A stretch of 64,000 nucleotides of DNA from Phytohabitans rumicis (GTDB taxonomy: Bacteria > Actinomycetota > Actinomycetes > Mycobacteriales > Micromonosporaceae): contig NZ_BLPG01000001.1 of NCBI RefSeq assembly GCF_011764445.1, positions 3,596,001 to 3,660,000 of the forward strand, given 5' to 3'. This document shows, in pieces, positions 11,129-20,973 of this stretch. Below the pieces are notes generated by a model that saw nothing but the letters and a program-made list of their open reading frames with translations, did not search any database and was not told the origin of the DNA. Each line of letters begins with the position of its first letter. Within the stretch, counting starts at the first letter, position 1. Position numbers and translations under genes: made by a program.

Positions 11129-12231
11129 ATGCGCAAAGGGATCCTCTCCATCGCCGCCGTCAGCCTGCTGACGATCGGCACGCTCGCCGCCTGTGGCGAC
11201 GATTCGGGCGACGACTCCGGCTCCGGCACTGGCTCCGGCAAGACGCCCAAGATCGGCGTTATCCTGCCCGACAGCGCCTCGTCCGTCCGCTGGGAGACCG
11301 CGGACCGGAAGTTCCTGAAGGCGGCGTTCGACGCGGCCGGCGTGGAGTCCGACATCCAGAACGCGCAGGGCGACAAGACCCAGTTCCAGACCCTGGCCGA
11401 CCAGATGATCACGAACGGCGCCAACGTGCTGATGATCGTCAACCTGGACTCCGGCACCGGCAAGGCCGTCCTGGACAAGGCGAAGTCCCAGGGCGTCGCC
11501 ACGATCGACTACGACCGGCTGACCCTCGGCGGCTCCGCTCAGTACTACGTCAGCTTCGACAACGAGGCCGTCGGCAAGCTGCAGGGCGAGGGCCTGGTCA
11601 AGTGCCTGACCGAAAAGAACGCGTCGAAGCCGGTGGTGGCTGAGCTCAACGGGTCCCCACCGACAACAACGCCACCCTGTTCAAGAACGGGTACGACTCG
11701 GTGCTCAAGCCGAAGTACGACGCGGGCGAGTACGTCAAGGGCCCGGACCAGTCGGTGCCAGACTGGGACAACACCCAGGCCGGCACGATCTTCGAGCAGA
11801 TGATGACCCAGCAGAACGGCAAGATCGACGGCGTTCTGGCCGCCAACGACGGGCTGGGCAACGCCGCCATCCAGGTGCTCAAGAAGAACAAGCTCAACGG
11901 CAAGGTCCCGGTGACCGGGCAGGACGCCACGGTCCAGGGCCTGCAGAACATCCTCGCCGGCGACCAGTGCATGACCGTCTACAAGGCGATCAAGCAGGAG
12001 GCTGACGCGGCCGCCGGACTGGCGATCGCGCTGGCCAAGGGCGAGACGAAGGACACCGGGCAGAGCGTCAAGGACCCAGAGTCCGGCCGGACCGTGCCGT
12101 CCGTGCTGCTGACGCCGGTGTCGATCACCAAGGACAACGTCAAGGACGTCGTCGCCGACGGGTTCGTGACCAAGGCGGAGCTTTGCACCGGGGCGTACGC
12201 CACCCTCTGCACCCAGGCAGGCATTAGCTGA
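11129..12231 (+). CDS. Xylose/ribose-type ABC sugar-binding lipoprotein, apparent frameshift
   Basis: Periplasmic-binding-type protein with a signal peptide and lipobox LAAC (Cys22). The segments PKIGVILPDS, ANVLMIVNLDSGTGKAVLD, IDYDRL and YYVSFDNEAVGKLQGEGLV follow the XylF pattern, pointing to a pentose. After VVAELNGSP the frame breaks. The continuation TDNNATLFKNGYDSVLKPKYDAGEY is recovered if the C-run at 11655-11658 has one more C, giving about 367 residues to the stop at 12231. The second half (LAANDGLGNAAIQVL, VPVTGQDA) is intact, so a base-call error is likelier than decay. First gene of the operon. Confidence 0.88.
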
Positions 12232-12244
12232 CCTGATTACGGTC

Positions 12245-12285
12245 GATCTAGGGCGCACCGGCAAGTGGCCGGTGTGCCCTAGATC
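12245..12285. terminator. Intra-operon hairpin after the sugar-binding gene
   Basis: Eighteen-nt arms (GATCTAGGGCGCACCGGC and its complement, one mismatch) around AAGTG. It lies between the binding-protein stop and the ATPase start with no T-run. In ABC operons such hairpins often protect the binding-protein mRNA or attenuate downstream genes, which would give excess binding protein; this role is inferred. Confidence 0.7.
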
Positions 12286-12303
12286 AGCGCTAAGGAGAGC
12301 ACC

Positions 12304-13107
12304 GTGACACCCCTGTTGGAAGCGCGAGGGATCGACAAGTCGTTCGGTCCCGTTCAGGTCTTGCAAGACGTGGCCTTCGCCGTTCCGCCCGGAGAGGTGA
12401 CCGCGCTCGTCGGCGACAACGGCGCCGGCAAGTCCACCCTCGTCAAGTGCATCAGCGGGATCTATCCCATCGACTCGGGTGAGCTCTTCTTCGAGGGCCA
12501 GCCGGTGCACATCCACGGGCCGCGGGACGCCGCCGGACTGGGCATCGAGGTCGTCTACCAAGACCTCGCCCTGTGCGACAACCTCGACATCGTCCAGAAC
12601 ATGTTCCTGGGCCGGGAGAAGCGCTCCGGCCTCGTGCTGGACGAGCCCACCATGGAACAGATGGCCGCCGACACCCTGGCCGGCCTGTCCGTACGCACCG
12701 TGAAGTCTTTGCGCCAGCTCGTCGCCAGCCTGTCCGGCGGCCAGCGCCAGACGGTGGCCATCGCCAAGGCCGTGCTGTGGAACAGCAAGCTGGTCATCCT
12801 CGACGAGCCGACCGCCGCCCTGGGCGTCGCACAGACCGCGCAGGTGCTCGAACTGGTCCGGCGGCTCGCCGACAACGGGCTGGCCGTCGTACTCATCTCG
12901 CACAACATGAACGACGTCTTCGCCGTCTCCGACAACATCGCCGCGCTGTACCTCGGCCGCATGGTCGCCCAGGTGAAAACGACCGACGTCACCCATGCGC
13001 AGGTCGTCGAGCTGATCACCGCCGGGCGCAGCGGCGAACTGGGCCTGCCGGCGGTGGAGAACGGCGCCGAGTTCATGGAATCCGACATCCCGGGAGCGAA
13101 GCAATGA
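12304..13107 (+). CDS. Sugar ABC transporter ATP-binding protein (single-domain)
   Basis: 267 residues from GTG, with Walker A GDNGAGKST at about 38-46, signature LSGGQRQ at about 140 and Walker B LVILDEPTAALG at about 162. The sequence style matches the XylG/RbsA class, but those proteins usually carry two tandem ATPase modules in about 500 residues; this one has only one, so it presumably dimerises. The stop TGA overlaps the ATG of the permease (ATGA), indicating coupling. Confidence 0.93.
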   Translation: MTPLLEARGIDKSFGPVQVLQDVAFAVPPGEVTALVGDNGAGKSTLVKCISGIYPIDSGELFFEGQPVHIHGPRDAAGLGIEVVYQDLALCDNLDIVQNMFLGREKRSGLVLDEPTMEQMAADTLAGLSVRTVKSLRQLVASLSGGQRQTVAIAKAVLWNSKLVILDEPTAALGVAQTAQVLELVRRLADNGLAVVLISHNMNDVFAVSDNIAALYLGRMVAQVKTTDVTHAQVVELITAGRSGELGLPAVENGAEFMESDIPGAKQ

Positions 13108-14357
13108 TCACCACGGCGCATATCGAGCCGGCCGCCGTGACGGCGACCCCGACGGTCGGGAGCCATTTCCGCGACTACATCGGCCGGCTGCGTGGCGGGG
13201 ACATCGGAGCGCTCCCGGCCATCCTCGGCCTCATCCTGCTGTGCGTGATCTTCTCGATCGCACGGCCGGCGTTCTTCTCGGCGGGCAACTTCGCCAACCT
13301 GTTCACCCAGGGCGCCGCGGTCACGCTGATCGCGATGGGGCTGGTCTTCGTCCTCCTGCTGGGCGAGATCGACCTGTCGGCCGGCTTCGCCAGTGGCGTC
13401 TGCGCCGCGGTGCTGGCTCAGCTCGTGACGCTCCAGGAGTACCCCTGGTACGTCGCGGTGGCCGCCGCGATCGCCACCGGCGTGGTGATCGGCTTCGTCC
13501 TGGGCTTCCTCGTCGCCAAGGTCGGTATCCCGTCGTTCGTCGTCACACTGGCGGCGTTCCTCGCGTTCCAGGGCATCGTGCTGCTGCTCATCAAGGGCGG
13601 CACCAACGTGTCCATCCAGGACGACGTGCTCGTGGCCATCGAGAACAAGAACATGACGCCCTGGCTCGGCTGGGCGCTGGCCGCCGCCGGCGTCGCCGGA
13701 TACGCCGCGGTCCAGCTGCTCAAGCTGCGCCGGCGCGCAGCGCGCGGCCTGGTCACCGAGCCGCTCGCCGTCGTGCTCGCCCGGATCGGGGCGCTCGCCC
13801 TCATCCTGGGCATCGCCGTATCCGTGCTCAACCAGGAGCGCAGCCGGAACGTCGTGGTGGTCTCGCTCAAGGGCGTGCCGATCGTGGTGCCCATCATCGC
13901 GGCGCTGCTCATCATCTGGACGTTCGTGCTGCAGCGCACCGCGTACGGCCGGCACCTCTACGCCGTCGGTGGCAACCGGGAGGCCGCCCGCCGGGCCGGT
14001 ATCCCGGTCGACCGGATCCGCATCTCGGCGTTCGTGATCTGCTCCTCGATGGCGGCGGTCGGCGGCATCGTGGCGGCCAGCAAGGCCAGCTCGGTCGATG
14101 CCAACACGGGCGGCAGCAACGTGCTGCTGTACGCGGTCGGCGCCGCTGTCATCGGCGGCACTAGCCTCTTCGGCGGCAAGGGCCGCGTGCTCGACGCGGT
14201 CCTCGGCGGAGCGGTGATCGCCGTGATCGACAATGGCATGGGCCTGATGGGCTACAGCTCTGGTGTGAAATATGTGCTCACCGGTGTGGTCCTGCTAGCC
14301 GCGGCCGTCGTCGACGCCCTGTCGCGCCGCCGAGCAACAGCGACCGGCACACGATAG
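13104..14357 (+). CDS. Sugar ABC transporter permease (XylH/RbsC type)
   Basis: A 417-residue inner-membrane protein with about ten hydrophobic segments and the BPD_transp_2 pattern (LFTQGAAVTLIAMGLVFVLL, GEIDLSAGF, FGGKGRVLDAVLGG). It starts at the ATG overlapping the ATPase stop. The length and the long loop between the middle helices (residues 170-240) are like XylH rather than RbsC, consistent with the XylF-like binding protein. It forms the import channel with the preceding two gene products. Confidence 0.92.
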   Translation: MITTAHIEPAAVTATPTVGSHFRDYIGRLRGGDIGALPAILGLILLCVIFSIARPAFFSAGNFANLFTQGAAVTLIAMGLVFVLLLGEIDLSAGFASGVCAAVLAQLVTLQEYPWYVAVAAAIATGVVIGFVLGFLVAKVGIPSFVVTLAAFLAFQGIVLLLIKGGTNVSIQDDVLVAIENKNMTPWLGWALAAAGVAGYAAVQLLKLRRRAARGLVTEPLAVVLARIGALALILGIAVSVLNQERSRNVVVVSLKGVPIVVPIIAALLIIWTFVLQRTAYGRHLYAVGGNREAARRAGIPVDRIRISAFVICSSMAAVGGIVAASKASSVDANTGGSNVLLYAVGAAVIGGTSLFGGKGRVLDAVLGGAVIAVIDNGMGLMGYSSGVKYVLTGVVLLAAAVVDALSRRRATATGTR

Positions 14358-14386
14358 CGAGGCAAGACGGGGAGGCGGGACAACGG

Positions 14387-15582
14387 ATGCGCACGGGACC
14401 AAGCCAGGAGGAGGTACGCCGGCAGAACCTCGGCGCCCTCCTGCGGTACGTGCACATCCACGGCCCGACCTCCCGGGCCGAGCTCACCTCCGAGCTCGGC
14501 CTCAACCGCAGCACCATCGGGGCGCTCACCGCCGACCTGGCCTCCGCCGGCCTGGTCACCGAGGCGGCGCCGCGCGAGACCGGCCGGGCCGGGCGACCCT
14601 CGCTGGTCGTCCGGCCGGAGTCGGCCCGGGTCTACGCGTACGCCTTCAGCATCGAGGTCGACCAGCTCCGGGTGGCGCGGGTGGGCCTCGGCGGCGAGGT
14701 GCTCGACCTGCGGGCCGAGGAGCGACCGGCCGGCCTGGCCGCCGCGGACGCCGTACCGCTGCTGGCCGAGCTGGTCAAGGAGCTGCAACAGTCCGTCCTC
14801 GACGGCGCCGTGTACGTCGGCGGCGGCGTCTCCGTCACCCGGATGATGCGGCGCACCGACGGGAAGGCCGGGCTGAGTGCTGGCGCCGGGGCGAACGCCG
14901 CCGCCGTGGCCGAGCCGCTGGGCGCCGCCCTCGCCGGCGAGCTGGGCGCCGACCGGCCGGTCGTGGTGGGCAACGCGGCCGACGTCGCCGCCCTCGCCGA
15001 GCACGCGCGCGGGGCCGCGGTCGGCTGCGACAACGTCATTTACCTGCAGCGCGACGCCGGCGTGGACGCGGGCATCATCGTCGGCGGGCGGCGGCTGACC
15101 GGACACGCCGGGCAAGCCGGACAGGTCGGCCACATGGTCGTACTCCCCGGCGGGCGGCCCTGTGGCTGCGGCTCGCGCGGCTGCTGGGAGACCGAGATCG
15201 GCGACCACGCGCTCCTGAACGCGGCCGGCCGGGACCTCACCGGCGGGCGGGACGCGGCGCTCGCCATCGTCGACGCGGCCTCGCGCGGGGACGCCACCGC
15301 CCAGGCCGCGGTACGCCAGGTCGGCGACTGGCTCGGCTTCGGCCTCGCCAACCTGGTCAACATCTTCGACCCCGAGATGGTCATCTTCGGCGGCACCCTG
15401 CGGGACGTCTACCTGGCCGCCGCCGCCCAGGTCCGCAGCCGGCTCAACTCCATGGCCCTGACCGCCGCCCGCGAGCACGTACGGCTCCGCACCCCCAACT
15501 CGGCGAGGACGCCGCCCTCGTTGGCGCCGCCGAACTGGCTTTCGAACGCCTCCTGGCCGACCCGCTGGACGCCGCCCCCTAG
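14387..15582 (+). CDS. ROK-family transcriptional repressor, apparent frameshift near the end
   Basis: Residues 1-80 form a winged helix (RRQNLGALLRYVHIHGPTSR ... LGLNRSTIGALTADL). A ROK sugar-kinase-like domain follows, with GHAGQAGQVGHM and the zinc motif CGCGSRGCWE (Cys triad) around residue 255. After EHVRLRTP the frame changes. One extra C in the run at 15492-15496 gives QLGEDAALVGAAELAFERLL and a stop at 15582, about 398 residues; the uncorrected frame runs on into the next gene. Adjacent to the pentose importer, it is probably the XylR-like repressor of that operon, released by the sugar. Confidence 0.9.
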
Positions 15583-15860
15583 CGGAAGAGCGCCACGTAG
15601 AGGCCCAGCAGGACGAGGGCCGCCGCGGCGATGGCGAAGAGGATCAGCAGGTCACGCCGGCCGGTGTCGGCTGGGGTCGCAGCGGCGACGGGGAGGTCGT
15701 GGGTGACGGCGGCCAGCTCGCCGAGGGTACGGGCGGCGTAGACCACGCTGACCCGCTCGGCGAACTCGTCCAGGGTGAGCCGGCCGACCTCGGTGTGCCG
15801 CTGGAGTGCGTCCACCACCCGGTGCCGGTCGTCGTCGGAGGCCCGTATGTCCGCGCTCAC
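15579..15860 (-). CDS. DUF1707 domain small membrane protein
   Basis: 93 residues: an N-terminal DUF1707 (SHOCT-like) domain (IRASDDDRHRVVDALQRHTE ... LTLDEFAERV) and one C-terminal membrane helix (LLILFAIAAAALVLLGLYVA). Convergent with the ROK gene, overlapping its corrected stop by 4 bp. DUF1707 proteins are common actinobacterial membrane proteins of unknown role. Confidence 0.88.
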   Translation of the reverse strand: MSADIRASDDDRHRVVDALQRHTEVGRLTLDEFAERVSVVYAARTLGELAAVTHDLPVAAATPADTGRRDLLILFAIAAAALVLLGLYVALFR

Positions 15861-15881
15861 CCGCTCAGCGTACGCCGGGTT

Positions 15882-17321
15882 TCAGGCGACGCAGCCGGGC
15901 GTGGGGACGCTCAACAGCCGCCACCCGCCGTCCCTCCACTCCAGAATCACTTGGCAGCTGGCGACGGTCAGGCCGGCCAGGCTGGCCCGCTCCACACCGG
16001 TCCGGTCGAGCGTCGCGCGTGGACCCCGGTCGATGGTCGCCTCGTAGATCGGGCGGTCGAGGGTGAAGAGGCTGTTCGTCGTGACGCCCCGCACCAGGTA
16101 CGCGCCGCCACGCAGCGAGCCACCGCTGTCGTACGCGGATTTGATCGTGTCGGTGACGCCGCGGCAGTCGGCGCAGTCCGCGCTGGTGATCGCCGCGAGG
16201 TCCGTGGTGTCGCCCGTCTGTTGGGCGTGGGTGAGCATGTCGAACCAGTGCCGGACGAACTCGATGCCGCCCTCGCGGGTGTGCGCGGCGGCGCCGGCCG
16301 GCAGCGGCGGCGCATTCGAGCCGGCCGACGAGGCGGCTCCGCCCGGCGCGGCGGCCGGCACCCCGGTCGGTTCGCCCGCTCCGGTCTCGCCGGCTGGGCC
16401 CCACAGCGCCCGCGTCGCCGCGAAGGCGCCGAGGACCATGGCGAGCGCCACGGCGAAGATGACCGCCATCCGGGTCGGGCTGCCGAAGAGCCAGGCGGAG
16501 CCCCGGGGTCTTCGGACCCGCTGGCCGCGGGACGGTGGTCCGGGCGGCCCGCCCAGCGCCGCCCGGGACGGGGTGAGCCCCATCGGCGAGGTCTCCAGGC
16601 GCGCCGCCAGCGTGCGCAGTTCCTGGCAGACCTCGGTCGCGGATGGACGTACGCCGGGATCGGTCCGCACGCACTCGTCGGCGATCATGCGCAGCCGGGC
16701 GGGCGGGTCGCCGGGGAGCATCTCGCCGAGCATCGTGCCGAAGGCGTACACGTCGCTGGGCGGGGCCGGCACCGCGCCGTCGGTCGCCTCGGGCGCGCGG
16801 TAGCGGAGCCGCTCGAACGGTTCGGGGTGCCGGCGGCCGGCGCGTACCAGTAGGCTCACCGAGAAGTCGGTCACCCTCGCCGGCCCGTTCCCCGCCGCCG
16901 GCACCACCACATTGGACGGTTTGACGTCACCGTGCACGATGCCGACCTGGTGCGCCGCGCTCAGCGCGTCGGCCACCGAGGCGGCCACCGCCGAGGCGGT
17001 GGCGGCGTCGAGCGGCCCGGACTTGGCCAGCCGCCGTGCCAGGTCCATGCCGGGCACCAGGTCGCTGACCAGCGCGAGTACGCCGTCCTCGACGACCACG
17101 TCCAGCAGCCGCGCGATGCTCGGGTGCCACAGCACGGTGAGCCCGGTCCGGGCGCGCTGGAACCGGTCGACCAGCCGCGGATCGTCGGCGAGATCGGGGT
17201 AGAGCATCTTCACGGCGACGGTACGGTCGGTGCCGAGATCCAGCGCCTGCCACACCTCGCCCGTGTCCCCGCTCGCCAGGAACTCATACAGCCTGTAACG
17301 GCCTCCCACCGTTCGAGTCAC
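15882..17321 (-). CDS. Degenerate Ser/Thr protein kinase with extracellular DUF6318-like domain
   Basis: 479 residues from GTG 17321, chosen for the GGGGGAC site before it; an ATG at 17339 is possible. The kinase domain spans residues 8-240 with a glycine loop ASGDTGEV and the ATP Lys in VAVKML (K38). The catalytic loop is HGDVKPSN (HGD for HRD, Asp132 kept), and the Mg loop is DFS instead of DFG (residues 152-154). No RD-type arginine and no Gly in DFG suggest weak or altered catalysis. One membrane helix lies at about 285-303. The outer domain (FVRHWFDMLTHAQQTGDTTD, then CADC) resembles DUF6318. It is divergent from the VWA gene. Confidence 0.85.
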   Translation of the reverse strand: MTRTVGGRYRLYEFLASGDTGEVWQALDLGTDRTVAVKMLYPDLADDPRLVDRFQRARTGLTVLWHPSIARLLDVVVEDGVLALVSDLVPGMDLARRLAKSGPLDAATASAVAASVADALSAAHQVGIVHGDVKPSNVVVPAAGNGPARVTDFSVSLLVRAGRRHPEPFERLRYRAPEATDGAVPAPPSDVYAFGTMLGEMLPGDPPARLRMIADECVRTDPGVRPSATEVCQELRTLAARLETSPMGLTPSRAALGGPPGPPSRGQRVRRPRGSAWLFGSPTRMAVIFAVALAMVLGAFAATRALWGPAGETGAGEPTGVPAAAPGGAASSAGSNAPPLPAGAAAHTREGGIEFVRHWFDMLTHAQQTGDTTDLAAITSADCADCRGVTDTIKSAYDSGGSLRGGAYLVRGVTTNSLFTLDRPIYEATIDRGPRATLDRTGVERASLAGLTVASCQVILEWRDGGWRLLSVPTPGCVA

Positions 17322-17445
17322 CGCGATCGTCCCCCACATATGACGGTTGGCCTGCAGGATTGTGACCTTCATGGTCACCAACCCATCCCCCGGCCCCGTA
17401 TGTTCGTATCACTGTGCAACCAACATGGGTATAGGTGAAGGCCCA

Positions 17446-19215
17446 ATGGCGGATTCTGTACTCCGGCACCGGCGCGGCAACCGCAGCCGGGGCATGGCCG
17501 TGGGCGCGGCTGCCGTGGCACTTCTCGTCGGCGGCGGCACCTTCGGCTACTTCCAGTACGCCGGCGGCGAAGAGGGCTGCACCGGTACGCCCGTGGTGAT
17601 CAGCGTGGTGGCCTCGCCGGACCACTACCCGATCGTCAACCAGCTCACCGACCAGTGGAACGACGCCGGACCCACCGTCGACGGCCGCTGCGTCAGTGCC
17701 ACCGTCCGCGCCATGCCGTCCAGCGCCGTCGCCGCCTCGCTCGGGCCCGGCTGGGACGAGGCCCGGGACGGCCCCCGCCCGGACGTGTGGGCCCCCGACT
17801 TCAGCGCCTGGTTCATGCTCGCCGCCGGGCGCCCGGACGCGGCCGGCATCCTGCCGGAGGGCAAGTCGCCGAGCCTGGCCACCTCCCCGGCGGTCATGGC
17901 CATGCAGCAGCCGATGGCCGAGGCGCTCGGCTGGCCGAAGCGGGAGCTCGGCTGGACCGACCTGGTCGGCGCGTTCGCGGGCGGCAAGACGTGGGCGCAG
18001 TTCGGCCACCCCGAGTGGGGTCCACTGCGGATCGGCATGGCGGATCCGACCCGCTCCGGCACCGGGCTCGTCACGGCGCTCACCGTCCTCGACCCGAACA
18101 ACGACCAGACCATGGGCAACGACGAACTCTTCGGCGGCTTGTCGATCGCCCAGCTCACCACCACCAGCGCCGAGGACACGGCGACCCTGCTCCAGTCGTA
18201 CGTCGACACGGCCACCAAGGACGCCGCCAACCTCCCGGCGGCGTTCCCGATCCTGGAGCGGGACCTCGCCGGGTACGCCGCGACCCAGCCGAAGGTGCCG
18301 CTCGTGCCGGTGTACCCGCGTGAGGGAGTCGCGTACGCCGACTACCCGTACGGCGTACTGCGCGCGTCCTGGGTCGACGAGATCCGCCAGCGGACCGCCG
18401 CCGACCTGCTCGCCTACCTGCAGCGCCCGGAGAGCCAGGCGGCGTACGAGGCGGCCGGCTACCGCGACGCCGCGCACGCCACGCCGAACACCACGCTGAT
18501 CGCCGCCGACCGCGGCTTCCGGGCCACCGTGAACGCGCCGGAGCGTACGCCCACCGCCCAGGGTCTCAGCCAACTGCTCGGCATGTGGGGCGTGCTCCAG
18601 CGCCCGAACAACGCGCTGCTCCTGCTGGACACGTCCGGCTCGATGAACGACCCCGTACCCGGGACGAAGCAGACCCGGCTGCAGTTGGTGCAGAAGGCCG
18701 CGGCGACCGGTGCGAGCCTGCTCAACAACCAGACCACGGTCGGGCTCTGGGCGTTCGCGATCGACCTGACCGCGACCACCGACTACCGCGAACTCGTCGC
18801 CCCGGGCCCGGCCGGCGCCCCGGTCCGCGGCGTCCCCCGCCGCCAGGCCATCGCGGGCGCCGTGCAGGGGCTGCGGGCGGGCGGCGGCACCGGCCTGTAC
18901 GACACGATCGCCGCCGCGTACCAGCGGATGTTGCAGGCGTGGCAGCCCAACGCGCAGAACGTGCTCGTCGTCATGACCGACGGCAAGAACGAGGACGAGG
19001 AAGGGCTGACGCTCGACCAGCTCACCAGCCGGCTCAAGGCTTCGGTACGAGCGGACCGGCCGCTGCCGGTCATCGGGATCGCGGTGGGGCCGAAGGCCGA
19101 CGCGAACGCGCTGCAGGAGGTCTCCAAGGTGACCGGTGGCCGCACGTTCGTGGCGCGCGACGACGTCGGCGCGATCCAGCAGATCGTGCTGGCCTTCGCC
19201 GGACGGATCTCGTAG
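17446..19215 (+). CDS. Membrane-anchored solute-binding-like plus VWA domain protein
   Basis: 589 residues from ATG 17446. An N-terminal membrane anchor (residues about 16-36) is followed by an extracytoplasmic region of bacterial solute-binding-11 type (VVISVVASPDHYPIVNQLTD ... RPDVWAPDFSAW) to about residue 350. A C-terminal von Willebrand A domain follows, with a complete MIDAS beginning DTSGSMND at residue 395 and TDGKNEDEE further on. Such proteins are common in actinomycetes without a known job; adhesion or metal-dependent protein contact is likely. About 125 bp separate it from the kinase start on the other strand, so shared regulation is possible. Confidence 0.85.
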   Translation: MADSVLRHRRGNRSRGMAVGAAAVALLVGGGTFGYFQYAGGEEGCTGTPVVISVVASPDHYPIVNQLTDQWNDAGPTVDGRCVSATVRAMPSSAVAASLGPGWDEARDGPRPDVWAPDFSAWFMLAAGRPDAAGILPEGKSPSLATSPAVMAMQQPMAEALGWPKRELGWTDLVGAFAGGKTWAQFGHPEWGPLRIGMADPTRSGTGLVTALTVLDPNNDQTMGNDELFGGLSIAQLTTTSAEDTATLLQSYVDTATKDAANLPAAFPILERDLAGYAATQPKVPLVPVYPREGVAYADYPYGVLRASWVDEIRQRTAADLLAYLQRPESQAAYEAAGYRDAAHATPNTTLIAADRGFRATVNAPERTPTAQGLSQLLGMWGVLQRPNNALLLLDTSGSMNDPVPGTKQTRLQLVQKAAATGASLLNNQTTVGLWAFAIDLTATTDYRELVAPGPAGAPVRGVPRRQAIAGAVQGLRAGGGTGLYDTIAAAYQRMLQAWQPNAQNVLVVMTDGKNEDEEGLTLDQLTSRLKASVRADRPLPVIGIAVGPKADANALQEVSKVTGGRTFVARDDVGAIQQIVLAFAGRIS

Positions 19216-19227
19216 CGGGCTCAGTTC

Positions 19228-19494
19228 CTAGCGGTCCACCTGGGCGAAGTCCCAGGTGTGGGGCGGGCGGGCGGCGAGGCCGGCGGGCGGGTCCGGGAGC
19301 GGCACCGGCGCGCTGCGCCACTTGGAGATGACCACGAGGCGGTGGTCGGTGGAGGAGAAGACCTCGCTGGCGATGTGGAGCGGCTCGACCTCGATCCGCG
19401 GCAGGGCCGTGTCGCAGACCCACGCGATCAGCTCGCCGAACCGGGCCGGCTCGGCGCGTACCTCCCACATCCGGACGATCACGTCGCCGGACAC
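19228..19494 (-). CDS. Small conserved hypothetical protein, possible dimeric alpha/beta barrel
   Basis: 88 residues from GTG 19494; that GTG overlaps the tsaD stop (TAGTG), so it is probably translated by coupling. The pattern DVIVRMWEVRAEPARFGELIAWV ... SSTDHRLVVISKWRS is reminiscent of antibiotic-biosynthesis-monooxygenase-fold proteins (a beta strand, a helix, then strands with W). No catalytic residues can be named, and the role is unknown. Confidence 0.65.
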   Translation of the reverse strand: MSGDVIVRMWEVRAEPARFGELIAWVCDTALPRIEVEPLHIASEVFSSTDHRLVVISKWRSAPVPLPDPPAGLAARPPHTWDFAQVDR

Positions 19495-20540
19495 TACACG
19501 CTCACGATCGTCAACGGCATGGCCGAGTCAGCGGGGAGGTCCAGCCTGCTCGGGGCGACGCCCGACGCGACGAGGTGCGCACCGAGGGCCGCCACCATCG
19601 CGCCGTTGTCCGTACAGAGCTTGGGGCGCGGCGCCCGCACCACGATGCCGTACTTGGCGCAGCGCTCCTCGGCGAGCGCCCGCAGCCGCGAGTTCGCCGC
19701 GACCCCGCCGCCGATGACCAGCGTCTCGATCCCCCGCTCGCGGCACGCGTCGATCGCCTTGGCGGTGAGCACGTCGCACACGGCCTCCTGGAACGCCGCC
19801 GCGACGTCGGCGACCGGCACCGGCTCGCCGGCGCGTTCGCGCGCCTCGACCCAGCGGGCCACCGCCGTCTTCAGGCCGGAGAACGAGAAGTCGTACCGGT
19901 GCCGTTCCAGGTCCTTGGGCGCGGTGAGCCCGCGCGGAAAGGCGATCGCGTCGCGGTCGCCGTCGCGCGCCGCGCGGTCGATCGGCGGTCCACCCGGGAA
20001 CGGCATGCCGAGCAGCCGGGCCACCTTGTCGAACGCCTCGCCGGCCGCGTCGTCGATCGTCGCGCCGAGCGGGGTCACGCCGTTGGCGAGGTCGTCCACC
20101 TCCAGCAGCGAGGAGTGGCCCCCGGAGACGAGCAGCGCGATCGACCGCTCGGGCAGCGGCCCGTGCTCCAGCGTGTCGACGGCCACATGGGCCGCCAGGT
20201 GGTTCACGCCGTAGATCGGCTTCTCGGCCGCGAGCGCGTACCCCTTGGCGGCCGCGACACCCACCAGCAGCGCCCCGGCAAGGCCGGGCCCGGCGGTGAC
20301 CGCGATGGCGTCGATGTCGGCCAGCGTGACCCCGGCCTCGTCCAGCGCCCGCCGCATCGTCGGCACGATGGCCTCCAGATGGGCGCGGCTGGCCACCTCG
20401 GGCACCACCCCGCCGAACCGGGCGTGCTCGTCGACGCTGGACGCCAGGGCGTCCGCGAGCAGCGTGTGGCCGCGCACGATCCCGACCCCGGTCTCGTCAC
20501 ACGAGGTCTCGATTCCCAGAACTAGCGGTTCAGCTGTCAT
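19494..20540 (-). CDS. tsaD: tRNA N6-adenosine threonylcarbamoyltransferase TsaD
   Basis: 348 residues; transfers threonylcarbamoyl to A37 of ANN-decoding tRNAs. ASKHA-fold protein with the metal-binding pair His114 and His118 ([12 protein letters not shown]), the [10 protein letters not shown] start and VSGGHSS at about 140. Overlaps rimI by 11 bp in the run tsaB-rimI-tsaD on the minus strand. With tsaB and tsaE in this window, only tsaC is missing from the t6A set. Confidence 0.97.
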   Translation of the reverse strand: MTAEPLVLGIETSCDETGVGIVRGHTLLADALASSVDEHARFGGVVPEVASRAHLEAIVPTMRRALDEAGVTLADIDAIAVTAGPGLAGALLVGVAAAKGYALAAEKPIYGVNHLAAHVAVDTLEHGPLPERSIALLVSGGHSSLLEVDDLANGVTPLGATIDDAAGEAFDKVARLLGMPFPGGPPIDRAARDGDRDAIAFPRGLTAPKDLERHRYDFSFSGLKTAVARWVEARERAGEPVPVADVAAAFQEAVCDVLTAKAIDACRERGIETLVIGGGVAANSRLRALAEERCAKYGIVVRAPRPKLCTDNGAMVAALGAHLVASGVAPSRLDLPADSAMPLTIVSV

Positions 20541-20973
20541 CTCTCATCATCACGAGTGCGTCGGTGTTGCTCGGTTGGTAGTAGCCGCGCCGGATCCCGA
20601 CCGGCTCAAAACCGTACATCGCGTAGAGCTTCTGCGCGGGCGCGTTGTCGACCGCGACCTCCAGCAGGACCTTGCCGACGCCGCGCTGTTCCGCCTCGGC
20701 GAGCAGCGCCTCCAGCAACGCCCGACCGATGCCGCGCCGCTGGGCGTCCCGCCGGACCGCGATGTTCTGTACCCACGCCTCCGCCGGCGACTGGACCGCC
20801 AGCCCGGCGTACCCCAGCACGCCGCCGGTCTGGTCGCGGACGACCAGGTAGTGGTGGCTGTTCGCGAGCTCGTTCCAGAACATCGCCGCCGACCACTGCT
20901 CGGGCCCGAAGAGGTCCGCCTCGATGCCCAGCACCTCGGCAACGTCCCACCAGCGAAAACGCTCTACCTTCAT
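20530..20973 (-). CDS. rimI: Ribosomal protein bS18/uS-type N-acetyltransferase RimI
   Basis: 147-residue GNAT acetyltransferase with the acetyl-CoA loop [18 protein letters not shown] and the C-terminal [17 protein letters not shown]. It lies between tsaB and tsaD with 4-bp and 11-bp overlaps, the conserved actinobacterial arrangement. In that order RimI acetylates ribosomal and other protein N-termini. Confidence 0.93.
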   Translation of the reverse strand: MKVERFRWWDVAEVLGIEADLFGPEQWSAAMFWNELANSHHYLVVRDQTGGVLGYAGLAVQSPAEAWVQNIAVRRDAQRRGIGRALLEALLAEAEQRGVGKVLLEVAVDNAPAQKLYAMYGFEPVGIRRGYYQPSNTDALVMMRDDS

